Source: Sphingomonas sp. ERG5 (lineage in GTDB: Bacteria; Pseudomonadota; Alphaproteobacteria; Sphingomonadales; Sphingomonadaceae). Taken from it: DNA of 46,431 bases. A model generated the notes under the pieces. It searched no databases, was not told the origin of the DNA, and worked only from the letters and a program-made list of their open reading frames with translations. This document shows, one piece after another, positions 1 through 6,076 of this stretch (its first letter is position 1; each line of letters starts with the position of its first letter). The translations under genes were made by a program, and so were the position numbers. Location of the stretch: contig NZ_JSXI01000014.1 in NCBI RefSeq assembly GCF_000803065.1, forward strand, positions 1 through 46,431, written 5' to 3'.

Positions 1-172
1 CGATGCCGGGCTCAAGATCCGCACCATGCGCCTGCCCGACATCTTCCAGGACCAGGACAAGCCCGATACCCAATATGCCGAAGCCGGCCTCGACGCCGAC
101 GCCATCGTCGATACCGTACTAAAGGCATTGCGCCATAACAGCAGCGCGGTCGTGGAGGGCGCGCGGGCTTAA
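1..172 (+). CDS. dxs: 1-deoxy-D-xylulose-5-phosphate synthase, C-terminal end only
   Basis: This is the last 56 codons of a gene that begins before the window; reading starts in frame at base 2 and stops at TAA 170-172. The visible residues include [13 protein letters not shown] followed by [16 protein letters not shown], which fit the conserved end of the DXS transketolase-like C-terminal domain (the LPD.F..Q motif, then a helix starting GLDA). The family makes DXP from pyruvate and glyceraldehyde-3-phosphate with thiamine diphosphate, the first step of the MEP isoprenoid pathway. The catalytic and cofactor domains are outside the window, so the call rests only on this tail. No co-transcribed gene follows on this strand; the next gene is convergent. 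Confidence 0.8.
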   Translation, partial: DAGLKIRTMRLPDIFQDQDKPDTQYAEAGLDADAIVDTVLKALRHNSSAVVEGARA

Positions 173-202
173 CGCCCTTTGGGAAATCGAACGCCCGCCA
201 CT

Positions 203-286
203 CCGTTCGTGCTGAGCTTGTCGAAGCATCGTTCTTCTTTCCGACCGTGGAGAAGAATGGCCCTTTGACACGCTCAGAGCGAACGG
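203..286. repeat. Long imperfect palindromic intergenic element (REP-like)
   Basis: The outer arms are CCGTTCGTGCTGAGCTTG... at 203-226 and its imperfect complement ending ...CTCAGAGCGAACGG at 261-286. The inner arms GTTCTTCT (231-238) and AGAAGAAT (251-258) also pair, so nearly the whole 84 bases can fold into one stem. It lies between the convergent ends of dxs and the hydrolase gene. Its TTCGACAAGCTCAGCACGAACGG-type core matches a dispersed palindrome I recognise from sphingomonad genomes. It may act as a bidirectional transcription stop or mRNA stabiliser; that role is inferred. Confidence 0.7.
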
Positions 287-296
287 CGGGAGGATT

Positions 297-968
297 TCAC
301 CGGCCCAGATAATGTTCCTGCGCTGCATCGGTCGCGTTGATCGCCAGGATCGACCGCGCATCACCCGGCGCACGCGGCTTGCCCTTGCGGTCGCTGCCGG
401 CGGCGATGACGCGTTCGAGCAATTCCTGCCCTTCGTTCCACCAGCCGATGCCGCTTGCTGCATTGAGATGGCCCTGCTCGCCGGCGTCGACGAAATGGCT
501 GCCCCATGACACCGCCAGGCTGTGCGCGCGATCGATGTCGATCCAGGGATCGTCGCGGCTCGCCACGACGATTGATGGGAAGGGCAGGGGAGTGGTCGGC
601 GTCGGGCCGAATGCCTTCAACTCGGCCTGCGCCTTGGAGCGGTCGGCATCGGCAGGCGCGACCAGCAACGCCCCGGCGACCGGCCAGCCATAGGGCTGGC
701 GCGTCAGTTCCGCCCACCACGCAACTGCGAGGCAGCCCATGCTGTGCGCGGCGAGAATCACTGGGGCCTGGGCCTGGCGGATCGCCTGATCGAGCTTGGT
801 CACCCAGGCGTTGCGGTGCGGTGTGTTCCACATGCCCAGTTCGACGCGCACCGTGTCGGGGCGCGAACTTTCCCATAAGGTCTGCCAGTGTGAGGGCCCC
901 GAACCGCCCAGTCCCGGGACGGTCAATATGGTCGGTTGCGCAGGGTCGAACGGCGAAAAACTGCCCAT
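297..968 (-). CDS. RBBP9/YdeN-type alpha/beta hydrolase
   Basis: A 223-residue cytoplasmic serine hydrolase. The nucleophile sits in the elbow AAHSMGC (Ser76); Asp139/140 in SRDDPW and His167 in EQGHLN complete a triad with the spacing seen in the RBBP9/YdeN family. The N-terminal strand LTVPGLGGSGPSHW carries the oxyanion region. The start ATG at 968 has a GGGAG ribosome site just upstream on the minus strand. The length is normal for the family. It stands alone, convergent with dxs and downstream of the thioesterase gene with a gap of about 210 bases, so it probably has its own promoter. Substrate unknown; family members act as small esterases. Confidence 0.8.
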   Translation of the reverse strand: MGSFSPFDPAQPTILTVPGLGGSGPSHWQTLWESSRPDTVRVELGMWNTPHRNAWVTKLDQAIRQAQAPVILAAHSMGCLAVAWWAELTRQPYGWPVAGALLVAPADADRSKAQAELKAFGPTPTTPLPFPSIVVASRDDPWIDIDRAHSLAVSWGSHFVDAGEQGHLNAASGIGWWNEGQELLERVIAAGSDRKGKPRAPGDARSILAINATDAAQEHYLGR

Positions 969-1177
969 CTTCTGTCTCCCGAAAACTGGTGAAACTGGCG
1001 AGAAGACGTGGCCAAGCTTTGCTCTAGGGGACGCCGCACGGCCACGCCTCCCTTCACGAAACTTATTCCTACTTAAATGATAGGCAATAGGTGTTGCGAC
1101 GAAATGAGGACCCGCAGCGCCGGTCGGAAAATTACCGTTCGATCGGGCATGATCCGGGCCGTTTCATCGGCGCCCAA

Positions 1178-1612
1178 TCAGCCCAGCGGGATGATCGTGG
1201 CCTGTGCGACGGCGGCAAGTACTGGCGGTGTGCCGTCCGACTCGGACCAGACATCGGCGCGCACGATCACTTGTCGCTTGCCCGCCTTGACCACGCTCCC
1301 CTTGGCGCGAAGGCGGCTGCCGGTGGCGGGCGAGAGGAAATTGATGCTGTATGATCCGGTCACGACATCGCCCGCGACCGAACTTGCCGCCCAGGCGCAG
1401 GCATTGTCCGCCATCAACCCGACGATCGCGCCATGCGCGAAGCCATGATGCTGAGTCATGTCCGGCCGCACGTCGAGCGTAAGTTCGGCTTCGCCCTGCC
1501 AGCAGGTGACGGGTTCGACCCCGAGAAAGTTGGTGAAGCCGGAGGCGGCCACCGCGACTCGCTTCATATAGGCGACGGCCTCGTCATTGTCGGCGAATGC
1601 GTGCGGGGGCAT
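1178..1612 (-). CDS. PaaI-family hotdog thioesterase
   Basis: A 144-residue single hotdog domain. The segment HHGFAHGAIVGLMADN is the PaaI-like motif, in which the HGG-like turn precedes the central helix carrying an acidic residue. It is expected to hydrolyse acyl-CoA or aryl-CoA thioesters in the cytoplasm; the substrate cannot be read from sequence. The start ATG at 1612 has GGAGTA upstream. It is transcribed divergently from an HxlR-type regulator whose putative operator overlaps the -10 box of this gene, so control by that regulator is likely. This pairing suggests a response to a CoA-linked or electrophilic compound rather than housekeeping lipid metabolism. Confidence 0.82.
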   Translation of the reverse strand: MPPHAFADNDEAVAYMKRVAVAASGFTNFLGVEPVTCWQGEAELTLDVRPDMTQHHGFAHGAIVGLMADNACAWAASSVAGDVVTGSYSINFLSPATGSRLRAKGSVVKAGKRQVIVRADVWSESDGTPPVLAAVAQATIIPLG

Positions 1613-1626
1613 GGGTTACTCCAATA

Positions 1627-1643
1627 AGTCTGTAAAGCAGACT
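1627..1643. promoter_or_regulatory. Perfect inverted repeat, likely HxlR operator
   Basis: AGTCTG-TAAAG-CAGACT is a perfect 6-bp inverted repeat with a 5-base spacer, placed between the divergent thioesterase and HxlR genes. It covers part of the thioesterase -10 box and its likely transcription start. HxlR proteins bind as dimers to such two-fold symmetric sites, usually near their own gene. Repressor action is inferred from position. Confidence 0.6.
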
Positions 1644-1670
1644 ATATCCCTGCTATGCTGATCGGCGCAA
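1641..1670 (-). promoter_or_regulatory. Predicted sigma70-type promoter of the thioesterase gene
   Basis: Read on the minus strand, TTGCGC (1670-1665) and TATAGT (1646-1641) are separated by 18 bases. They match the -35 and -10 consensus at 3/6 and 5/6 positions. The expected start of transcription lies about 20 bases before the ATG at 1612. The -10 box overlaps the inverted repeat 1627-1643. Confidence 0.5.
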
Positions 1671-1690
1671 CCTTCATAGACATTGGCGAC

Positions 1691-2026
1691 ATGAAATCCT
1701 TTACCCCGTCCCGTTCTCCTTGCCCGATTGGGCGCGCGTCGCGGATCGTCGGCGACCGTTGGGCGCTGCTCATCCTGCGTGAGGCGTTTTTGGGGGCGGA
1801 GCGGTTCGAGCAATTTCTCGACCGGCTCGATATTTCGCGTGCCGCGCTGACCTCGCGGCTCGGCATCCTGGTCGCCGCCGGCATATTCGAGCGCGTGCCG
1901 CCGGAGGGCAAGCGCGCGGTCTATCGTTTGACTGAGGCAGGGCAGGCGCTGCGGCCGACCATCGAAGCATTGCGTGCGTGGGGCGACGCCTGGCTGTTCT
2001 CAGCGGAAGCTCAGGCGAGCCGCTGA
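1691..2026 (+). CDS. HxlR-family winged-helix transcriptional regulator
   Basis: A 111-residue protein with the HxlR signature: CPIGRA near the N-terminus, then IVGDRWALLILREAF, a recognition helix region ISRAALTSRLGIL and a wing ending VYRLTEAGQAL. The cysteine in CPIGRA is at the position used for thiol-based sensing in several HxlR proteins. I prefer the ATG at 1691 because family members begin about ten residues before this cysteine; an in-frame ATG at 1655 would add 12 atypical residues. Neither start has a good ribosome site. Divergent from a thioesterase gene and probably regulating it and itself. Confidence 0.85.
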   Translation: MKSFTPSRSPCPIGRASRIVGDRWALLILREAFLGAERFEQFLDRLDISRAALTSRLGILVAAGIFERVPPEGKRAVYRLTEAGQALRPTIEALRAWGDAWLFSAEAQASR

Positions 2027-2055
2027 TCATGGCCGGGCCGGCCCATGATCAGCGG
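2020..2055. terminator. Strong hairpin between convergent genes, overlapping a stop codon
   Basis: CCGCTGATCATGG (2020-2032) pairs perfectly with CCATGATCAGCGG (2043-2055), and GCCG/CGGC bases extend the stem inward. The left arm contains the HxlR stop TGA (2024-2026). There is no U-run on either side, so if it terminates, it is not a canonical intrinsic terminator. It lies between the converging HxlR gene and the secreted-protein gene. Confidence 0.55.
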
Positions 2056-2069
2056 GGAACGGCGCCTTC

Positions 2070-2582
2070 TCAGCGCTTGCAGCCCCGTGCGCTTTGCAGG
2101 CCGCGCAGGAACCCGCGCCTCGCGACGCCGGCGCTGATCGCCGCCTGCAAGCGGCGTTCGGCTGGGCCTGCGCCGCTGACTTCGCGTACCAGGCCGCGGA
2201 ACGGGATGAGCGAATTCACCACCGCGGCACCGCCCACCTTGGCGATGTTCTGCTTCTTGACCGTCTGCGGGCCGGTATAGTCGGGGCCGAGCACATCGGT
2301 GAGATCGTCGATCGAGGCTGCGATCTGCCGGCAGGTGCCGGCGCCGGCCATGCCATAGGGCGCGTTGCTCACTTCGACCAGCAGTGGCGGAATCTTGGTC
2401 TTTTCAATGCCGACGTCGCGCACCGGCTGCGAAGCGACTTCCTTCACGTCGGTCACCGTCGAGCTTTTGTCCTGCGGATCCTTGTCCTGGGCTTGAGCAG
2501 CGCCGAGGGGCGCGATCAGCAGCGCCAGCGTTGCGACAAAAGACCATGGGGTCGTTGCGCTGTTTCGGAGTGTTACTGCCAT
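2070..2582 (-). CDS. Secreted protein of unknown function
   Basis: 170 residues starting at the ATG at 2582. The N-terminus has a typical Sec signal peptide (basic start, hydrophobic stretch FVATLALLIAPLGA, cleavage near AQAQ). The mature part is acidic at first, with KDPQDKSS, then has a segment GTCRQIAASIDDLTDVLGPDY and ends basic. Two cysteines are visible in the mature part, one in the centre and one near the C-terminus. The frame stays open upstream, but that would overlap tlyA and put sequence before the signal peptide. I do not recognise a domain. The divergent partner is tlyA, with about 150 bases between the starts. A periplasmic location is the only supported statement. Confidence 0.65.
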   Translation of the reverse strand: MAVTLRNSATTPWSFVATLALLIAPLGAAQAQDKDPQDKSSTVTDVKEVASQPVRDVGIEKTKIPPLLVEVSNAPYGMAGAGTCRQIAASIDDLTDVLGPDYTGPQTVKKQNIAKVGGAAVVNSLIPFRGLVREVSGAGPAERRLQAAISAGVARRGFLRGLQSARGCKR

Positions 2583-2733
2583 GGTGATACCTTTTGTTGC
2601 GGGCCGATGCGGCAAGCGTAACGATAACCGCTCCACACCCCGTCCGGTTCCGCCCGGCCTTCCCATTGTACCGATCGCGCCGTGCGTCGTCATCGCCGAA
2701 CCGCTAAGAACGGCACGAATCGAGAAAGCAGGC

Positions 2734-3468
2734 ATGCCCAAGACCCGTGTTGACCAATTGCTCGTGGATCGCGGCCTGGTCGAAAGCCGCACCCGCGCCC
2801 AGGCACTGATCATGGCCGGGCTGGTGTTCGCCGGTGAGCGCAAGATCGACAAGCCGGGGCAGGCGATTGCCGAGGACGTCGTGCTCGACGTGCGCGGGCG
2901 CGATCATCCCTGGGTATCGCGCGGTGGCATCAAGCTGGCGCACGGCCTCGATCATTTTGGCTGGGATGTGACCGGTACCGTGGCGATCGATGTCGGATCA
3001 TCGACCGGCGGCTTTACCGATGTGCTGCTCCAGCGCGGCGCGGCGCGGGTCTATGCGGTCGATAGCGGCACCAACCAGCTTGCCTGGAAGCTGCGCCAGG
3101 ACGACCGTGTTATCGTGCATGAACAGACCAGCGCGCGCATTCTGACGCCGGCGCATATTCCCGAACCGGTCGACCTGATCGTGTGCGATGCCAGCTTTAT
3201 CGGCCTGGCCAAGGTGCTCGACGTGCCGCTCGGCTTTGCCGCGCGTGGCGCGCGATTGATGGCGCTGATCAAGCCGCAATTCGAGGCCGGCAGAGAAGAA
3301 GTCGGGAAAGGCGGCGTTGTGCGCGATGCTGCGATTCACCGTCGCGTCTGCGAAGAGGTGGCGGACTGGCTCGCGTCGCGCGGCTGGATTGTCGCTGGGG
3401 TCGTCGAAAGTCCCATTACCGGTCCCGAAGGCAATATCGAATTCCTGATCGCCGCTGTTCTTCAATAG
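2734..3468 (+). CDS. tlyA: TlyA-type 16S/23S rRNA (cytidine-2'-O)-methyltransferase
   Basis: 244 residues: an N-terminal S4 RNA-binding domain (about 1-60, with RVDQLLVDRGLVESRTRAQ) and an FtsJ/RrmJ-like methyltransferase domain. The SAM site is AIDVGSSTGGFTDVL (84-98). The residues K67 (SRGGIKL), D152 (CDASF), K180 (IKPQFE) and E236 (NIEF) match the catalytic K-D-K-E set described for TlyA, shifted by two from the mycobacterial numbering. The start ATG at 2734 matches the family start; the frame is open further upstream but without homology. The family methylates ribosomal RNA ribose and affects capreomycin sensitivity in mycobacteria. Some members were called haemolysins; I see no support for that here. 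Confidence 0.9.
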   Translation: MPKTRVDQLLVDRGLVESRTRAQALIMAGLVFAGERKIDKPGQAIAEDVVLDVRGRDHPWVSRGGIKLAHGLDHFGWDVTGTVAIDVGSSTGGFTDVLLQRGAARVYAVDSGTNQLAWKLRQDDRVIVHEQTSARILTPAHIPEPVDLIVCDASFIGLAKVLDVPLGFAARGARLMALIKPQFEAGREEVGKGGVVRDAAIHRRVCEEVADWLASRGWIVAGVVESPITGPEGNIEFLIAAVLQ

Positions 3469-3622
3469 GCCAAAGTCGCGGGCGTCCTGATTTCGTTCGC
3501 ATCTGCGGAATTTAAGGCTCCGCTTCCGCTTGCGTTCTTATATACCTTGAACAAAGTGTCGCGGGACCGACGCACGCTTATCAACGTGCGCTGGTCGCGG
3601 CAGGACGGGAAGGGCGGCTGAG

Positions 3623-4177
3623 TTGAGGGAAATCGCATCGAAACAGCAACTGCGTCTGGCGTTTCTGCGCTGGGCGATGGTCACCGTGCCGTTCGTCCTG
3701 CTGCTGGGCTTCGCCTCTGCGCGACTGGCCCCCGTCGGCGCGGCGAATCGCTGGTATGCGGCGTTGGTCAAACCTGCCCAGACCCCGCCCGACTGGGCGT
3801 TTCCGGTCGCCTGGACGATCATCTATATCTTCATGGGCGTGGCGCTGGCGATGATCATCCATGCGCGCGGATCCAGGCTGCGCGGCACGGCGATCATCCT
3901 GTTCGCGCTGCAACTGGTGGTCAATCTGATCTGGAGCCCCTTATTCTTCGGCGCGCATCAGGTGTTCGCGGCGCTGATCGTGATCGCCCTGATGTTCGTC
4001 CTCGCGCTGGCCACGACGCTGCTGTTCGGGCGGATTCGCGCCGCTGCGGCATGGTTGTTCGTGCCTTATCTGGCGTGGCTGGTGTTCGCGGGGCTCTTGA
4101 CCTTCGAGATCGATCGGTTGAACCCCAATGCGGAAACACTTGTGCCGTCGTCGAGCAGCACCCAAATCAGCCTTTGA
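3623..4177 (+). CDS. tspO: TspO/MBR-family membrane protein
   Basis: 184 residues with five predicted membrane helices. Family hallmarks are the tryptophan-rich stretch WYAALVKPAQTPPDWAFPV and WTIIYIFMGVALA, and the later NLIWSPLFF. TspO proteins bind tetrapyrroles and sterol-like ligands and in alphaproteobacteria modulate pigment and stress responses. The reading frame best fits a TTG start at 3623 with AGGGCG upstream; the next ATG (3677) would cut into the first helix. The C-terminal tail SSSSTQ is longer than usual. It is followed after 27 bases by the UbiK-like gene, so these are probably co-transcribed. A palindrome CGCACG-N8-CGTGCG lies upstream at 3571-3590. Confidence 0.85.
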   Translation: MREIASKQQLRLAFLRWAMVTVPFVLLLGFASARLAPVGAANRWYAALVKPAQTPPDWAFPVAWTIIYIFMGVALAMIIHARGSRLRGTAIILFALQLVVNLIWSPLFFGAHQVFAALIVIALMFVLALATTLLFGRIRAAAAWLFVPYLAWLVFAGLLTFEIDRLNPNAETLVPSSSSTQISL

Positions 4178-4204
4178 CGATTTTGATCCAGGAATAAGAC
4201 ACCC

Positions 4205-4483
4205 ATGCAATCCGACAACAAGCTCTTCGATGATTTCGTGAAGTTCGTGAATGGCGCCGCCGGCACGCTGGCCGGGGTCGGCCGCGAAGCCGAAGCAGGC
4301 GCACGCTCGCGCGCCAAGGAATGGATCGGCGGGCTCGATTTCGTGTCGCGTGACGAATTCGAGGCAGTGAAGGCGATGGCCGCGGCCGCACGGGACGATG
4401 CCGATGCGTTGCGCGCACGGCTTGATGCACTTGAGGGCAAGAGCGCGGAGAAGCCCGCACGGAAGCCCAAGGCTGGAGCCTGA
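4205..4483 (+). CDS. UbiK/YqiC-family ubiquinone biosynthesis accessory protein
   Basis: A 92-residue protein with the UbiK (BMFP, formerly YqiC) layout. The amphipathic N-terminal half contains FDDFVKFVNGAAGTL and the conserved FVSRDEFEAVK. A C-terminal coiled coil (MAAAARDDADALRARLDALE) is followed by a lysine-rich tail. In enterobacteria UbiK trimerises through this coil and helps the Ubi complex make ubiquinone under oxygen; membrane association is typical. The length fits the family. It lies between tspO and the YbjN-like gene on the same strand. Confidence 0.75.
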   Translation: MQSDNKLFDDFVKFVNGAAGTLAGVGREAEAGARSRAKEWIGGLDFVSRDEFEAVKAMAAAARDDADALRARLDALEGKSAEKPARKPKAGA

Positions 4484-4592
4484 TCATCTTTTCCACAGTT
4501 TTTTCGAAAGCCTTGCCGACCTCCGGCTTGCATGAGATCATCCACCCCGGCACCGCTGTGTTTATGAGCGATGCCGCCAGGGGTTTCGAGTG

Positions 4593-5093
4593 ATGCTCGA
4601 CGAAGCCGATTACGAACGCGACGATGCCGCGCCGATCGATATGCTGGAAAGCTATTTCTCGGCGCATGGCTGGGAGCATGAGCGCCTCGAGGATGAGGTG
4701 ATCGCCAAGGTCAAGGGCAGCTGGACGCAATATGAGCTTCGTGCGCTGTGGCGCGACGAGGATAGCGTGCTGCAATTCCTTGCCTTTCCCGACATTCGCG
4801 TCACCGATGAACGTCGCGGGGCGATCTACGAAGCGATCGGGCTGATCAACGAACAGCTTTGGGTCGGGCATTTCGAGCTTTGGTCGTCGAGCGGCATCCT
4901 GCTTTACCGGCACGCCGCGATGATCGAGGGCGATGGCGGCACCTTGTCGCTTGGCGCAGCGGAGTTGCTGGTCGAATCCGCGATCGATGAGTGCGAGCGC
5001 TTCTATCCGGTGTTCCAGTTCGTCATGTGGGGCGGCAAGAGCCCGAAGGAAGCGATGGCCGCGGCAATGACCGAGACGCAGGGCGAGGCGTGA
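4593..5093 (+). CDS. YbjN-domain protein
   Basis: 166 residues from ATG 4593 (a GTG directly before it, 4590, is also possible). The sequence shows the YbjN-type sensor fold features: an acidic N-terminus, ...DMLESYFSAHGWEHER..., then LRALWRDEDSVLQFLAF and a helix around LINEQLWVGHFELW. E. coli YbjN affects motility, stress and exopolysaccharide, and the fold resembles type III secretion chaperones; the biochemical role is not settled. Its TGA stop overlaps the GTG start of proC by 4 bases (GTGA), which points to translational coupling. Confidence 0.75.
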   Translation: MLDEADYERDDAAPIDMLESYFSAHGWEHERLEDEVIAKVKGSWTQYELRALWRDEDSVLQFLAFPDIRVTDERRGAIYEAIGLINEQLWVGHFELWSSSGILLYRHAAMIEGDGGTLSLGAAELLVESAIDECERFYPVFQFVMWGGKSPKEAMAAAMTETQGEA

Positions 5094-5890
5094 GTTCCCC
5101 GCGATTGTGGCTGGTCGGCTGCGGCAATATGGGCGGCGCGATGCTGCGGCAATGGGTCGCGAGCGGTGTCGTGGCGCCCGGCGGGATCGACATCGTCAAT
5201 CGGAGCGACCGGGAATTTCCCGCGGGCGTGCGCCAGGCGCGCGACCTGCCGGACGGGGCGTTGCCGGACATGGTGATGCTGGCGATGAAGCCGCAGCAGA
5301 TCGACGATATTGCTGCGCGCTATGGCGATCGCCTGGCCGGCGTGCCGGTCCTGATCTCGATCCTGGCAGGGGTCGAGGAGGCGGCGCTGGCGAAGCGCTT
5401 CCGCGCCGGCGCGATCGTCCGCGCCATGCCCAACCTGCCCGTCGGGATCGGTAAGGGCGTGGTCGGGCTTTATTCGGAGAGCGCCGATGCGGGCGTCCGC
5501 GACCAGGTCGCCGCGCTGATGGCGCCGCTTGGGCTGGTCGCATGGATCGACGACGACACGCGCTTCAATGTTCTGACCGCGCTTGCCGGCAGTGGCCCGG
5601 CCTTTCTCTATCGCTTCATCGATGCGCTGGCCGGGGCGGGGACCGCGCTCGGCTTGCCCGCCGACCAGGCCGAACGGCTGGCCGTCGCGACCGTGCAAGG
5701 CTCGGCGCTGCTCGCGGCTGCGGCCGATGTCTCGCCGGCTGTCCTTGCCGATCGCGTGGCCAGCCCTGGCGGTTCGACGCGTGAAGGGTTGAACATCCTC
5801 GATCACGACGATGTTTTGAAGACCCTGCTCGTCGAAACGATCCGCGCGTCGGTCAGGCGCAACGCCGAAATGGCCGCCGCCGCGCGCTGA
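5090..5890 (+). CDS. proC: Pyrroline-5-carboxylate reductase
   Basis: 266 residues. The N-terminal Rossmann domain begins LWLVGCGNMGGAM, followed by MLAMKPQQ. The C-terminal dimer domain has AGSGPAFLYRFIDAL, and the family signature is SPGGSTREGL near the end. It reduces 1-pyrroline-5-carboxylate to proline with NAD(P)H in the cytoplasm, the last step of proline synthesis. The start is GTG at 5090, overlapping the previous stop by 4 bases; the frame is open further upstream, but that stretch lies inside the YbjN-like gene and lacks homology. It is the last gene of the run starting at tspO. Confidence 0.93.
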   Translation: MSSPRLWLVGCGNMGGAMLRQWVASGVVAPGGIDIVNRSDREFPAGVRQARDLPDGALPDMVMLAMKPQQIDDIAARYGDRLAGVPVLISILAGVEEAALAKRFRAGAIVRAMPNLPVGIGKGVVGLYSESADAGVRDQVAALMAPLGLVAWIDDDTRFNVLTALAGSGPAFLYRFIDALAGAGTALGLPADQAERLAVATVQGSALLAAAADVSPAVLADRVASPGGSTREGLNILDHDDVLKTLLVETIRASVRRNAEMAAAAR

Positions 5891-6004
5891 GCTCCAAACC
5901 GCACTTGGTTCCGGAATGGAGCCAATAGCGATTGCCTTGGAGGGGCCACTATGGTCCCACTCCATCGTAGGGGAGCGGATCATCTTATCGATCCAATGGC
6001 TGTC

Positions 6005-6025
6005 ATCGGCGGATTGTCCGCCGAT
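6005..6025. promoter_or_regulatory. Perfect hairpin in the leader of the di-haem cytochrome gene
   Basis: ATCGGCGGA-TTG-TCCGCCGAT has perfect 9-bp arms with a 3-base loop, about 50 bases before the start codon. There is no U-run. It could be a terminator for proC, a leader stem or a protein-binding site. The 183-base gap in which it sits holds no other gene I can support. Confidence 0.45.
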
Positions 6026-6076
6026 TGCCGAATGGCGTCCCTGCGTATCGCGTAGCCCCGATTCAGGAGATCGATG

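Noticed and set aside
2581..2733. Extended N-terminus for tlyA from 2581
   Set aside because: The extra residues (Pro/Arg-rich) precede the S4 domain without homology and overlap the start of the divergent secreted-protein gene.
4991..5089. Upstream extension of proC inside the YbjN-like gene
   Set aside because: The extension is antihomologous to the P5CR family; the GTG at 5090 gives the standard N-terminus.
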